Origin: an uncultured Solirubrobacteraceae bacterium
Lineage (GTDB): Bacteria; Actinomycetota; Thermoleophilia; Solirubrobacterales; Solirubrobacteraceae
Assembly (NCBI GenBank): GCA_902806205.1
Contig: CADCVR010000017.1
Span: forward strand, 1-36,029
Direction of reading: 5' to 3'
Length of the DNA: 36,029 nucleotides
Shown here: in pieces, positions 16,386 to 24,297 of the stretch
Layout: every line of letters starts with the position of its first letter
Position numbering within the stretch: the first letter of the stretch is position 1
The notes under the pieces: generated by a model
The model's input: only the letters and a program-made list of their open reading frames with translations
Databases searched by the model: none
What the model was told of the DNA's origin: nothing
Program-made: the position numbers and the translations under genes

Positions 16386-16579
16386 AACAGTCCTCGGAAG
16401 CCGGCCGGAGCTTCGGGTAGTCCAGGAACTGCGGATCGGCCGAGCCCAGCCGATCCACCGGCTCGCCGAGGCACGACAGCAGCTCGACCACCGCCTCGCC
16501 CCTGGGCCAGGCGACGCACGCGCCAGTGGGCGCCCGCCTCTCCCAGCCCATGAGCGTGGCGAGCGGGGACTCGGGTCAA
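16386..16579 (-). pseudogene. Degraded, inverted second copy of the 63-aa gene
   Basis: Read on the minus strand, this segment aligns end to end with the gene at 13882-14073. AVVELLSCLGEPVDRLGSADPQFLDY matches AVVELLSCLGEPVDQLRSADPQFVDY. Three lesions are visible: the ATG region has become TTGACCCGAG, a 1-nt loss followed by a 1-nt gain shifts about 13 codons in the middle (where the intact copy has AGAHWRVRRL), and the stop TGA is TGT. The interval 16580-16766 upstream holds nothing I can identify. Confidence 0.75.
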
Positions 16580-16766
16580 GCTCTTGGCGGTGCTGGGCGC
16601 TCCTATCGCCCGGGCTGCGTGGGGGACCGGCTGCCGGGCGAAACCGATCGCTTCCGCGGGGGTCTTCATCCGTGCGCAAACGCTTGGGCAACGGGCTCCG
16701 TATGCGACCCGATGCTCCCGATCGTTGCCTGTCGCCGGAGCAGCAGCCCCAGCGTGACCGTCGTGC

Positions 16767-17345
16767 TCAAGCGTCCCGCGGGACGCCGCGCTTCCGCCAC
16801 CTGAAGGGGACGAGCAGGATTCGCTGTCCAGGTGTGCCGTCCCAACTGACTTGGAGGCCGTGCTCGGTTGCCGTGTCAGCAACGAGTCGACCGACGGCGA
16901 CTGTCTCGGCGGCATCGCCGCTGAAGGCGCCGAACGCCAGGTGCAGGCCTTCCCCATCCTGTGCGTGCGCGAGATCTTGACCATGAAAGAAGCAGTAACC
17001 GAAGCACTGCGGCCCCGGCCCACCGCGAGCGGCGCATAAGGCGTCGACGTCCTCGAATCCGTCACTCATCGTCAGGCCGGCGTTCTCGACAGCGGCCAGA
17101 CCGGAAGCGTTGAGCCGCGCGAAGATCGTAGTAAGCCGGTCACAGTCGGTCTCAGCCGACCACGCTGCCTCCGCGACCGACTTGCGGGTGAGTTCCGCGT
17201 CGATGAACGCGGTCGCGTCGTCTGCGTCGATGTCACCCGGCGCGTAGAGCTCTTCGGTGACGATCGCCACCAACTGGTTGCGCGAGTGGATCCCCGACCA
17301 CACCGCTGGCCGGATCTCGTCCTGCTGCTCGGTGCTGAGGCTCAT
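16767..17345 (-). CDS. DUF6891-like hypothetical protein
   Basis: The 192-aa product starts MSLSTEQQDEIRPAVWSG and ends with a pattern I associate with DUF6891: CFFHGQDLAHAQDGEGLHLAFGAF, VAVGRLVADTATEHGLQVSWDG and a final strand RILLVPFRWRKRG. The usual central Cys pair region is altered here (ALCAARGGPGPQCFGYC). There is no signal peptide or membrane segment. Function is unknown. The base composition looks less GC-rich than its neighbours, and it lies at the edge of the decayed interval, so recent acquisition is possible. TACGAT on the minus strand (17358-17363) lies 12 nt before the ATG. Confidence 0.75.
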   Translation of the reverse strand: MSLSTEQQDEIRPAVWSGIHSRNQLVAIVTEELYAPGDIDADDATAFIDAELTRKSVAEAAWSAETDCDRLTTIFARLNASGLAAVENAGLTMSDGFEDVDALCAARGGPGPQCFGYCFFHGQDLAHAQDGEGLHLAFGAFSGDAAETVAVGRLVADTATEHGLQVSWDGTPGQRILLVPFRWRKRGVPRDA

Positions 17346-17541
17346 AGCGACGAATCGATCGTATGGGAACCTGGACTCAAGTCGCGCGACGTGACTCGGG
17401 CACGCCGCAGGCAGCTTCAGCGACGCTCAAGCGCGGTGGTCGTCGAGCCGCCGCTCGACGTCGGGCGGTCCCCTTGGCTCTCTCTTGCGCAAGTTGCGGC
17501 TGTGGGTACGCCGGGAGATCGCGTGCGATCCGCCCCGGGGC

Positions 17542-17547
17542 TACGGT
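17542..17547 (+). promoter_or_regulatory. Putative -10 element (TACGGT) for leaderless recQ
   Basis: TACGGT lies 7 nt before GTG 17555 and matches TANNNT. This spacing is the main argument for the chosen recQ start. The 209-bp gap before recQ has no gene. Confidence 0.5.
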
Positions 17548-17554
17548 GCCGGGA

Positions 17555-19660
17555 GTGCAGCGCGCCCTCACCCTGCTGGCCTCCGTCTTCGCCGATCCCG
17601 GTGCTCCGGGGGCCGACGCGGCGCTCGACGCGCTGCGCGCCCGCTGGTCTGTGTTCGCCCCGGAGGAGCGCGAGGCATTGACGCCGCTGGCCCGGCTCGC
17701 GGCCGGGCGCGTGAAGGCCGCGGCGCCCGCGCCCGTCCCGGCGACCGACGACGACGAGGACGGCTACCTCGCCTCCCTCGCCGGGCCGGACGGCGGCGAC
17801 GAAGCCGGCCCGGGCGCCCTGCCGGCGCGGGTGAGCGGTCAGGACGACCCCCTCGGCGGCGACCTCTTCTCGATGGCCACCCCCGCACCACCTGCGTCCG
17901 CCGCGCCGCCGAAGCCGCGCACCCCGCCGGCGGACGTCACGCCCGAGCAGCTCCTGGGCCTGCTCGGGTTGCGTGCGTTCCGGCCCGGGCAGCGCGAGGC
18001 GGTGCAGGCGGCGCTCGACGGGCGCGACGCGCTCGTCGTCATGCCGACGGGCGGCGGCAAGAGCCTCTGCTACCAGTTGCCCGCGCTCGCGGGGGACGAC
18101 CTGACCGTCATCGTCTCGCCGCTCATCGCGCTCATGCGTGACCAGTGTGCGCGGCTCACCGGCCTCGGCCACCCGGCGGTGATGCTCGCCTCGGGCGGCG
18201 ACGGCTCGGCCAATCGCGATGCGCTCGGCCAGATCCGCGACGGCCGCGCCAAGATCGTCTTCGCCGCGCCGGAGCGCTTCGCGAGCGGGCCGTTCCGGGC
18301 CGCGCTGCGGCACCGGGCGCTCGCGCTGTTCGTCGTCGACGAGGCCCACTGCGTCAGCGAGTGGGGCCACGATTTCCGCCCGGACTACCTGCGCCTAGCC
18401 GCGGTCATCGCCGAGCTCGGCCACCCGCCCGTGATGGCCTGCACGGCGACCGCGACGCCGAAGGTCGCCGAGGAGATCGTCGCCCGCCTGGCCCTGCGCG
18501 AGCCAGAGCGGGTGCGCTCGGGCTTCGACCGGCCCAACCTCTCCTTCGACGTCTTGAGCTTCGACGGCGAGGGCTCCGTCGCGCGCAAGCGGGCCACGCT
18601 CGTCGCCGGTGTGGCCATGGAGGAGAACCGGCCCGCCGTCGTCTACTGCGGGACCCGCAAGTCGACCGAGGAGACCGCCGACCTGCTGGCGGGAAGCGGC
18701 CTGCGCGTCGCGAGCTACCACGCGGGGATGGCCGCCGACGCGCGCGCGCAGCGCCAGGACGCGTTCATGTCCGGCGCCGTCGACGTCGTCGTCGCGACGA
18801 ACGCGTTCGGCATGGGCGTCGACAAGGCCGACGTGCGCTCGGTCTGGCACTGGGCGCTGCCCTCGAGCCTCGAGGCGTACTACCAGGAGGCGGGCCGGGC
18901 GGGCCGCGACGGAGGCCCAGCGCGCGCTGTGCTCCTGGCGTCCCGCTCAGATCTCGGGCGCCTCGTGCGCTTCATCCAGGAGGCGGAGGTGACTCCCGAG
19001 CAGGTGGGCGCGCTCGTCGGCCGATTGCGCGCGCGGGCCGACCGCGGCGTCGTCGAGCTCGAGTGGAGCGACGACCGCGACCGGATCGCGCTGGCGGTCG
19101 CCGAGCGCGCGGGCGCACTGAGCCTGGCTCCGGGTGCGGGTGGCCGCGTGCGAGTCGAGCTGGCCGCGGACGGCCCCGACCACCGGCTCGCCGCCCAGCT
19201 CTGTCGCGCGGCGACCGACCGCCGCTGGCAGTCCTACCGCTCCATCGAGCGCTACGCCACCCAGGCCGGCACCTGCCGCCGCCGCCAGCTTCTGGACCAC
19301 TTCGGCGATCCGACCCCGGAGGCGCCGGAGGGCCGTTGCTGCGACGTGCACCACCCCGTCGACTGGCTGGGGCCGATCACGGTGGAGAGGAAGGGCCGCT
19401 TCCGCGCGAACCCCGACGGCGCCGGTCCGGCGGACGACGGCGCCGACGTCCCGGAGGCCGAGCTCGCGCCGCTCAAGGCCTGGCGGATGCAGCGGGCCGA
19501 CGGCAAGCCGGCCTACACGGTGGCCCCGAACGCGACCCTCTACGAGATCGTGCGCCGGAGGCCGCGCAGCGAGTCCGAGCTCCTCGCGATCAAGGGCATC
19601 GGCCCGAGCTTCATCGACAAGCACGCCGAATCGCTGCTGGAACTGCTGGGCGCCGGCTGA
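17555..19660 (+). CDS. recQ: RecQ-family ATP-dependent DNA helicase
   Basis: RecQ helicases unwind DNA 3'-5' in recombination and repair. In the 701-aa product, residues 1 to about 128 form an unusual extension: a helical part, then an acidic Ala/Pro-rich linker (PATDDDEDG). The helicase core has FRPGQREAV, Walker A MPTGGGKS (163-170), DEAHCVSEWGHDFRPDY (262-278) and helicase motif VI QEAGRAGRDG. The zinc region has Cys574, CC at 595-596 and HH at 599-600. An HRDC domain (about 633-701) ends in IKGIGPSFIDKH. I do not see an RQC winged helix between the zinc and HRDC parts. The frame extends upstream to 17363, but TACGGT 7 nt before GTG 17555 favours this start. Confidence 0.92.
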   Translation: MQRALTLLASVFADPGAPGADAALDALRARWSVFAPEEREALTPLARLAAGRVKAAAPAPVPATDDDEDGYLASLAGPDGGDEAGPGALPARVSGQDDPLGGDLFSMATPAPPASAAPPKPRTPPADVTPEQLLGLLGLRAFRPGQREAVQAALDGRDALVVMPTGGGKSLCYQLPALAGDDLTVIVSPLIALMRDQCARLTGLGHPAVMLASGGDGSANRDALGQIRDGRAKIVFAAPERFASGPFRAALRHRALALFVVDEAHCVSEWGHDFRPDYLRLAAVIAELGHPPVMACTATATPKVAEEIVARLALREPERVRSGFDRPNLSFDVLSFDGEGSVARKRATLVAGVAMEENRPAVVYCGTRKSTEETADLLAGSGLRVASYHAGMAADARAQRQDAFMSGAVDVVVATNAFGMGVDKADVRSVWHWALPSSLEAYYQEAGRAGRDGGPARAVLLASRSDLGRLVRFIQEAEVTPEQVGALVGRLRARADRGVVELEWSDDRDRIALAVAERAGALSLAPGAGGRVRVELAADGPDHRLAAQLCRAATDRRWQSYRSIERYATQAGTCRRRQLLDHFGDPTPEAPEGRCCDVHHPVDWLGPITVERKGRFRANPDGAGPADDGADVPEAELAPLKAWRMQRADGKPAYTVAPNATLYEIVRRRPRSESELLAIKGIGPSFIDKHAESLLELLGAG

Positions 19661-19688
19661 CAAGCCGCGGCCTCCAGGAGGGTGGACG

Positions 19689-19740
19689 GGGGGCTTGGGC
19701 TCTCGTGACCCCAGGAGTGGTCGATAATGCCCAAGCCCCC
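19689..19740. terminator. Long perfect inverted repeat after recQ, possible bidirectional terminator
   Basis: GGGGGCTTGGGC (19689-19700) and GCCCAAGCCCCC (19729-19740) form a perfect 12-bp stem with a 28-nt loop, starting 28 nt after the recQ stop. It separates recQ from the chromate-transporter relic on the other strand. The GC-rich stem lacks a T-tract. Confidence 0.5.
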
Positions 19741-19744
19741 GGAA

Positions 19745-20060
19745 CGCGAGGCCAGGGCGAGCACCAGTCAGCAGCCCCGGAAGCACGAAGGCCGCGCCGC
19801 CCGCCAGAGCGCCGGGCGCCCGGCGACGCGATGCGCGCAGAGGATCGCGAACTGCGTCGAGGCGGCCCCGGGCAGCAGGCCGCAGGCCGCTTTGGCGTCC
19901 CGCGCGTCCATCCAGGCGCCGCTCGACGACGACCTCGCGCAGCAGCGCGACGTGTGCGGGGGTCCGCCGAAGCCGATCAGCCCGATACGGCCCCACTCCC
20001 GCACCACCCTCCCCAGGCTCGCCGGCAGGCCACCGCGGCACTCCGGCAGCACCGTGGCCG
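19745..20060 (-). pseudogene. chrA: Relic of a chromate transporter (ChrA/CHR family) N-terminal domain
   Basis: The minus strand carries family-like pieces in order but in changing frames: LGRVVREWGRIGLIGFGGPP, then AHVALLREVVVERR, then MDARDAKAACGLLPGAASTQFAILCAHRVAG, then PGALAGGAAFVLPGLL, then VLALASRS. The order and motifs (FGGP, AHVALLR, LLPGPAS-like) are those of the CHR domain, a membrane chromate-efflux family. At least four frame changes and an internal deletion are needed, and the second half is missing. The upstream end abuts the divergent M20 peptidase gene. This explains the 414-bp interval after recQ. Confidence 0.75.
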
Positions 20061-20066
20061 TAGCAT
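20061..20066 (+). promoter_or_regulatory. Putative -10 element (TAGCAT) for leaderless M20 peptidase gene
   Basis: TAGCAT lies 8 nt before ATG 20075 and matches TANNNT. No ribosome binding site precedes the ATG. Confidence 0.5.
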
Positions 20067-20074
20067 GGCAAGCG

Positions 20075-21370
20075 ATGGAGGCCCTCGCCACCGAGCTGCT
20101 CCGGCGGTTGATCCGCTGCTACACGGTCAACCCGCCGGGAGACGAGCGGGTGGCCCAGGAGTGGCTGGCAGGCGTGCTGCGCGCGGTGGGCTTCGAAGTC
20201 GACCTCCTGGGCTCCACGCCCGAGCGCCCGAACCTCGTCGCGCGGCTGCGCGGTCACGCCGAGGGTCCGGCCCTCTGCCTGCTGTCGCACATGGACACGG
20301 TCCTGGCGACCCCGTCGGAATGGCAGATCGACCCGTGGTCGGGCATGTTGCACGACGGCGTCGTCTGGGGCCGCGGGGCGCAGGACATGAAGTCGCAGAC
20401 CGCTGCGGAGGTGGCGGCAGCGCTCACCCTCGCCCGCACGGGCTGGCGGCCCGCGCGCGGCGACCTGCTCGTCGTCTGCGTCGTCGACGAGGAGACCGGG
20501 GGCTCACAGGGCGCGCAGTGGATCTGCCGCGAGCACCCCGAGAAGGTCCGTTGCGACTGGGTTCTCAACGAGGGCGGCGGGACGGTCTTCTCCGTCGGCG
20601 AGGATCGCCACTACGGGATCTGCATCGCGGAGAAGGGCGTCTTCCGCTTCACGCTGACCGCCCGCGGCCGGGCGGGCCATGCGTCGATGCCCGCCCTGGC
20701 CGAGAACGCGCTCCCCAAGCTCGCGCCGCTGCTGGCCGCCCTGGCCACCGCGGAGCCGTCGCTCGACGTCACCGCCGCACCGGCGGGGCTGTTGCGTGGC
20801 CTCGGCATCGAGGTCGGGGACGACCCTGCCGCCGCGCTGGCCCGGTTGCGCGACCTCGCGCCCGAGCTCGCCGCCTTCGTCGAGCCGATGCTCTCGGTGA
20901 CCTTCGCCCCGACGATGATCGGCGCCGGGACGAAGATCAACGTCGTGCCTTCCGAAGCCTGGCTGAAGGTGGACTGCCGCGTCCCACCCGGCCTCGGCGA
21001 ACAGGACGCACGCCGCCGCATCGCCGAGGTCCTCGGCGGTCTCGACGGCTACGAGCTCACCTTCGACGAAGAGGTCGTGGGCAACGCCTCCCCTTCCGAG
21101 GGCGTGCTCTGGGACGCGATCGCCGGGTTCCTCGAGCGCGAGGACCCCGACGCCCGGGTCGTGCCCACGATGCTTCCGGCCTTCACCGACTCGCGGACGT
21201 GGCGTGCGACGTTCCCCGAGTGCACGGCCTACGGGTTCTTCCCCCAGCGGGACATGACCCTCTATGAGATGTGGCCGCTCGTCCACGGCAAGGACGAGCG
21301 CATCCACACGAGTGACCTCGGCTTCGCGGCCCGGGCCTACCACGACATCGCGAAGGAGCTGCTGGGATGA
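20075..21370 (+). CDS. M20 family metallopeptidase (ArgE/DapE/carboxypeptidase type)
   Basis: M20 enzymes are cytosolic di-zinc amidohydrolases that act on N-acyl amino acids or short peptides. The 431-aa product has the first metal motif SHMDTV (His72, Asp74), the bridging Asp104 in GRGAQDMKSQ, the catalytic Glu pair in VDEETGG (138-143) and a late His in IHTSDLGF. A dimerisation domain with GRAGHAS is present. The precise substrate is not evident. The stop overlaps the DUF1385 ATG (ATGA), so the two genes are coupled. The ATG is 8 nt after a TANNNT box. Confidence 0.9.
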   Translation: MEALATELLRRLIRCYTVNPPGDERVAQEWLAGVLRAVGFEVDLLGSTPERPNLVARLRGHAEGPALCLLSHMDTVLATPSEWQIDPWSGMLHDGVVWGRGAQDMKSQTAAEVAAALTLARTGWRPARGDLLVVCVVDEETGGSQGAQWICREHPEKVRCDWVLNEGGGTVFSVGEDRHYGICIAEKGVFRFTLTARGRAGHASMPALAENALPKLAPLLAALATAEPSLDVTAAPAGLLRGLGIEVGDDPAAALARLRDLAPELAAFVEPMLSVTFAPTMIGAGTKINVVPSEAWLKVDCRVPPGLGEQDARRRIAEVLGGLDGYELTFDEEVVGNASPSEGVLWDAIAGFLEREDPDARVVPTMLPAFTDSRTWRATFPECTAYGFFPQRDMTLYEMWPLVHGKDERIHTSDLGFAARAYHDIAKELLG

Positions 21371-22170
21371 GCGAGGAGACGAAGCTGCGCCTGGGGGGCA
21401 TGGCCCTGCGCAACGGGTTGCTGGTGCACGGCCCGACGCACTGGGCCGCCGCGATCCGCAACCCGGACGGGGAGATCGAGGTCGCCTCGGGCCGCAAGCC
21501 CCGGATGAAGGGTCCCGTCGAGGCGGTGCCGGGGGCCCGCGGGGTCGTGCGCCTCGCCGAGGCGATGCTCGTCATCCCGCTCGTCAAGAAGCAGCTGCCC
21601 GCCGCTCAGCTGCCGTTCCAGAACCCCCAGGTGCTCAGCTCGATGGCCGCTGCCACTCTCGCCGGCTCCCTACTGCGCCGTCGCGTCCGCGGCCTGCGCG
21701 GCGACGCGCTGCTGGCGGCGGTCTCACTCGCGCCGTCGCTGCTCGCGCTGCGCGGCGGCGATCTCGCCGCCTACCACGGTGTCGAGCACAAGGCGATCGC
21801 CGCCTACGAGCAGGACGACAAGGCCGACGCGCGGGACGCCGCCAAGGAGCACGACCGCTGCGGCTCGCACCTCATGGCTCCGCTGCTCACCGCGAACGTC
21901 GCGGGTACCGCGCTGCTGCGCAAGCTCGTCGAGCGCCCGACCGCCGCGCACGGTGCCGCGCTCTCGCTCGCCTCGATCGGCCTGGCCGTGGAGGTCTTCT
22001 CCTGGTCGGAGCGGCACGCCGGCAGCCAGACCGCCCGGGCGCTGCGCGTGCCGGGCCATGAGCTGCAGCGCGTCCTCGGCACGCGCGAGCCGACCGAGAC
22101 GCAGCTCGAGGTCGGCCGGGCCGCGCTTGCGGAGATCCTGCGAGTCGAGGGCGCGGCGACCACCGCCTGA
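21367..22170 (+). CDS. DUF1385 (YqhQ-like) membrane protein
   Basis: The 267-aa product matches the pattern I know for DUF1385: GGMALRNGLLVHGPTHWAAA at the start, ASGRKPRMKG, RLAEAMLVIPLVKKQLP, the polar AYHGVEHKAIAAYE motif and KEHDRCGSHLMAPLL. Hydrophobic stretches near residues 95-125 and 195-215 suggest membrane attachment. The function of the family is not established. The start overlaps the M20 stop by 4 bp, and a short-FtsH gene follows after 35 nt, so the three may be an operon concerned with envelope or protein turnover (inference). Confidence 0.88.
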   Translation: MSEETKLRLGGMALRNGLLVHGPTHWAAAIRNPDGEIEVASGRKPRMKGPVEAVPGARGVVRLAEAMLVIPLVKKQLPAAQLPFQNPQVLSSMAAATLAGSLLRRRVRGLRGDALLAAVSLAPSLLALRGGDLAAYHGVEHKAIAAYEQDDKADARDAAKEHDRCGSHLMAPLLTANVAGTALLRKLVERPTAAHGAALSLASIGLAVEVFSWSERHAGSQTARALRVPGHELQRVLGTREPTETQLEVGRAALAEILRVEGAATTA

Positions 22171-22205
22171 TCTCGGGTCTGCACCCGATAGAGCTCAGGA
22201 GCCCG

Positions 22206-23849
22206 ATGCGCGACACTTCAGCGGTGAACGAGGACAAGCAGCCCCTCATCGACGCGCTCGGGGGCCTGAAGAGCACGCTCGAGCAGAGCGTCCTGGTGCC
22301 CGTCGACCCGGCGCAGGGCTCGATCACCGGGAAGGTCCAGGAGTGGGCGGACCAGTGGGGCGGCGTCCTGGCCCTGCTGTTCATGGCGGCGATCGTCTAC
22401 GTCCTGTGGCGGACGCTGAAGATGATGCCCCGCACCAAGCCCGTGCAGATCAAGCCCACGGCCAGCGCCGAGATCACCTGGGACGAGATCGCCGGCGTCG
22501 ACGAAGCCAAGGCGGAGCTCAAGGAGGTCGTCGACTTCCTCTCAGACCCCAAGCGCTTCAAGCGCCTGGGCGCCCAGGTGCCCAAGGGGGTCCTGCTCCA
22601 CGGCCCGCCGGGCACGGGCAAGACGCTGCTGGCCAGGGCCGTCGCGCACGAGTCGGGTGCGCAGTTCTTCTCCCAGTCCGCGTCGAGCTTCGTCGAGATG
22701 TTCGCCGGCCTGGGCGCCGCGCGCATCCGCCGCCTGTTCGCCGAGGCGCGCAAGCACGCACCGGCGATCCTGTTCATCGACGAGCTCGACGCGGTCGGCG
22801 CCCGCCGCGGCACGGACAACAACTCCGAGCGCGAGCAGACGCTCAACCAGCTTCTGGTCGAGATGGACGGCTTCTCGGCGTCGGAGAACGTCATCGTGAT
22901 CGCGGCCTCCAACCTGCTCGACAAGCTCGATCCCGCGCTCCTGCGCCCGGGCCGCTTCGACCGCCAGGTGTACGTCACCCCGCCGGACGTCGAGGGCCGC
23001 CTGAAGGTCCTCCGCGTACACACGCGCGACAAGCCCCTCGGCGAAGACGTCGACCTGCAGCTCGTCGCGGCGCAGACCAGCGGCCTGACGGGCGCCGATC
23101 TCGCCAACATCTGCAACGAGGCCGCGATCTTCTGCGCGCGGCGCGACGGCGCGGCGATCGGCCACGCCGACTTCGAGGACGCACTGGAGCGCGTCGTCGC
23201 CGGCGTGCAGTCCTCCACGACGCTCAACCCGCACGAGCGGCGGGTCGTCGCGTTCCACGAGGCCGGCCACGCGCTCTGCCGCGAGCTGCTCGTGACCAGC
23301 GACCGCGTCCACAAGATCTCGATCGTGCCGCGCGGCTCGGCGCTCGGGTACGTCATGAACCTGCCCGACGAGGATTCCTATCTCAAGACGCGCGAGGAGC
23401 TCATCGACCAGATGACCGTCCTGCTCGGCGGGCGGGTGGCCGAGCAGCAGGTCTTCGGCGCGGTCACCACCGGCGCGGCCAACGACCTGCTGCGCGTCGC
23501 GGAGATCGCGCACGCGATGATCCACGAGTACGGCATGGGCTCCGTGGCGGCCACGGCGCGGGCGGTCACCGACGCGAACGTCGTCTCGGACACCACGCGC
23601 CGCATCCGCGACGAGGAGCAGCAGGACCTCGTCTTCGAGGCCGAGCGCGGTGCGCGCCGTCTGGTCATCGAGCACCGCGCCAAGCTCGACGAGATCGCCC
23701 AGGAGCTCCTCGCCCACGAGGTCATCGACCGCGCGGGGCTCGACGAGATCATGCGCGGGGTGCCGCGGCTGCGGCGCAGTGCCGGAGAGCCCGGGCTGCG
23801 CGTCGTGGCGGCGGAAGGGCGCCGACTCGACGGGCCGTCCACGGACTGA
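22206..23849 (+). CDS. ftsH: FtsH-like membrane AAA+ zinc metalloprotease, short form
   Basis: FtsH proteases unfold and degrade membrane and cytosolic proteins. The 547-aa product has one membrane segment (about 53-70), Walker A GPPGTGKT (133-140), Walker B ILFIDE (188-193), the second region of homology near 245-252 and the zinc site HEAGH (351-355) with a later Asp in GAANDLLR. The pore motif reads FAG (in EMFAGLG) instead of the usual FVG. It is shorter than typical FtsH because the first membrane segment and the extracytoplasmic domain are missing. The start ATG 22206 follows AGGAG by 4 nt. It lies downstream of DUF1385 and may be co-transcribed. Confidence 0.92.
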   Translation: MRDTSAVNEDKQPLIDALGGLKSTLEQSVLVPVDPAQGSITGKVQEWADQWGGVLALLFMAAIVYVLWRTLKMMPRTKPVQIKPTASAEITWDEIAGVDEAKAELKEVVDFLSDPKRFKRLGAQVPKGVLLHGPPGTGKTLLARAVAHESGAQFFSQSASSFVEMFAGLGAARIRRLFAEARKHAPAILFIDELDAVGARRGTDNNSEREQTLNQLLVEMDGFSASENVIVIAASNLLDKLDPALLRPGRFDRQVYVTPPDVEGRLKVLRVHTRDKPLGEDVDLQLVAAQTSGLTGADLANICNEAAIFCARRDGAAIGHADFEDALERVVAGVQSSTTLNPHERRVVAFHEAGHALCRELLVTSDRVHKISIVPRGSALGYVMNLPDEDSYLKTREELIDQMTVLLGGRVAEQQVFGAVTTGAANDLLRVAEIAHAMIHEYGMGSVAATARAVTDANVVSDTTRRIRDEEQQDLVFEAERGARRLVIEHRAKLDEIAQELLAHEVIDRAGLDEIMRGVPRLRRSAGEPGLRVVAAEGRRLDGPSTD

Positions 23850-23867
23850 GCCCGAGACACCCGCCGG

Positions 23868-23873
23868 TAGACT
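23868..23873 (+). promoter_or_regulatory. Putative -10 element (TAGACT) for leaderless epimerase gene
   Basis: TAGACT lies 7 nt before ATG 23881, in the 31-bp gap after the FtsH-like gene, and matches TANNNT. Confidence 0.5.
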
Positions 23874-23880
23874 GCGCGCG

Positions 23881-24285
23881 ATGTTCGCCCGCATCGACCA
23901 CGTCGGGGTCGCCGTCGAAGACCTCGATGCCGCCCTGGCGCTCTACGAGCGCGACTACGACATGCAACTCGTGCATCGCGAGATCGTCGAGGAGCAGGGT
24001 GTCGAGGCGGCGCTGCTCGACGTGGGCGAGAATCACGTCGAGCTGCTCGCGCCCACGGCCGAGGACACGCCCGTGGGCAAGTTCCTCAGCCGCCGGGGCC
24101 CCGGGCTCCACCACGTCGCCTACCAGACGGGGGACATCACCGCCGAGCTCGAGCGCCTGAAGGCCTCGGGGGTGCGGCTCATCGACGAGACGCCGCGCGT
24201 CGGCATCCGCCAGTCGCGTGTGGCCTTCCTGCACCCGAAATCCTCGGGTGGCGTGCTCACCGAGATCGTCCAGCCCTCCCACTGA
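23881..24285 (+). CDS. Methylmalonyl-CoA epimerase
   Basis: This enzyme interconverts (R)- and (S)-methylmalonyl-CoA in propionate and odd-chain fatty acid metabolism. The 134-aa product has the vicinal-oxygen-chelate fold pattern: IDHVGVAVEDLDAAL at the start with a metal His, GPGLHHVAYQT with the second His and LTEIVQP with the metal Glu at the end. Length and motifs are those of the family (glyoxalase superfamily). No mutase gene is nearby. A 71-aa gene follows after 12 nt. Confidence 0.93.
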   Translation: MFARIDHVGVAVEDLDAALALYERDYDMQLVHREIVEEQGVEAALLDVGENHVELLAPTAEDTPVGKFLSRRGPGLHHVAYQTGDITAELERLKASGVRLIDETPRVGIRQSRVAFLHPKSSGGVLTEIVQPSH

Positions 24286-24297
24286 AGGACACGTCAC

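Noticed and set aside
16590-16766. A gene between the 63-aa relic and the DUF6891-like gene
   Set aside because: Several short frames exist, but none has a plausible composition, start signal or match that I recognise.
13648-17345. A defence island or mobile element in the gene-poor interval
   Set aside because: No integrase, transposase, toxin-antitoxin, nuclease-helicase pair or terminal inverted repeats are visible; relics and the tandem repeat explain most of it.
18145-21267. Plus-strand open frame of 1040 codons across recQ and the M20 gene
   Set aside because: Extreme Arg/Gly/Pro content, no motif, and it overlaps two well-supported genes in another frame.
21779-24160. Plus-strand open frame of 793 codons across the DUF1385 and FtsH genes
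   Set aside because: Shadow frame; the FtsH motifs lie in a different frame.
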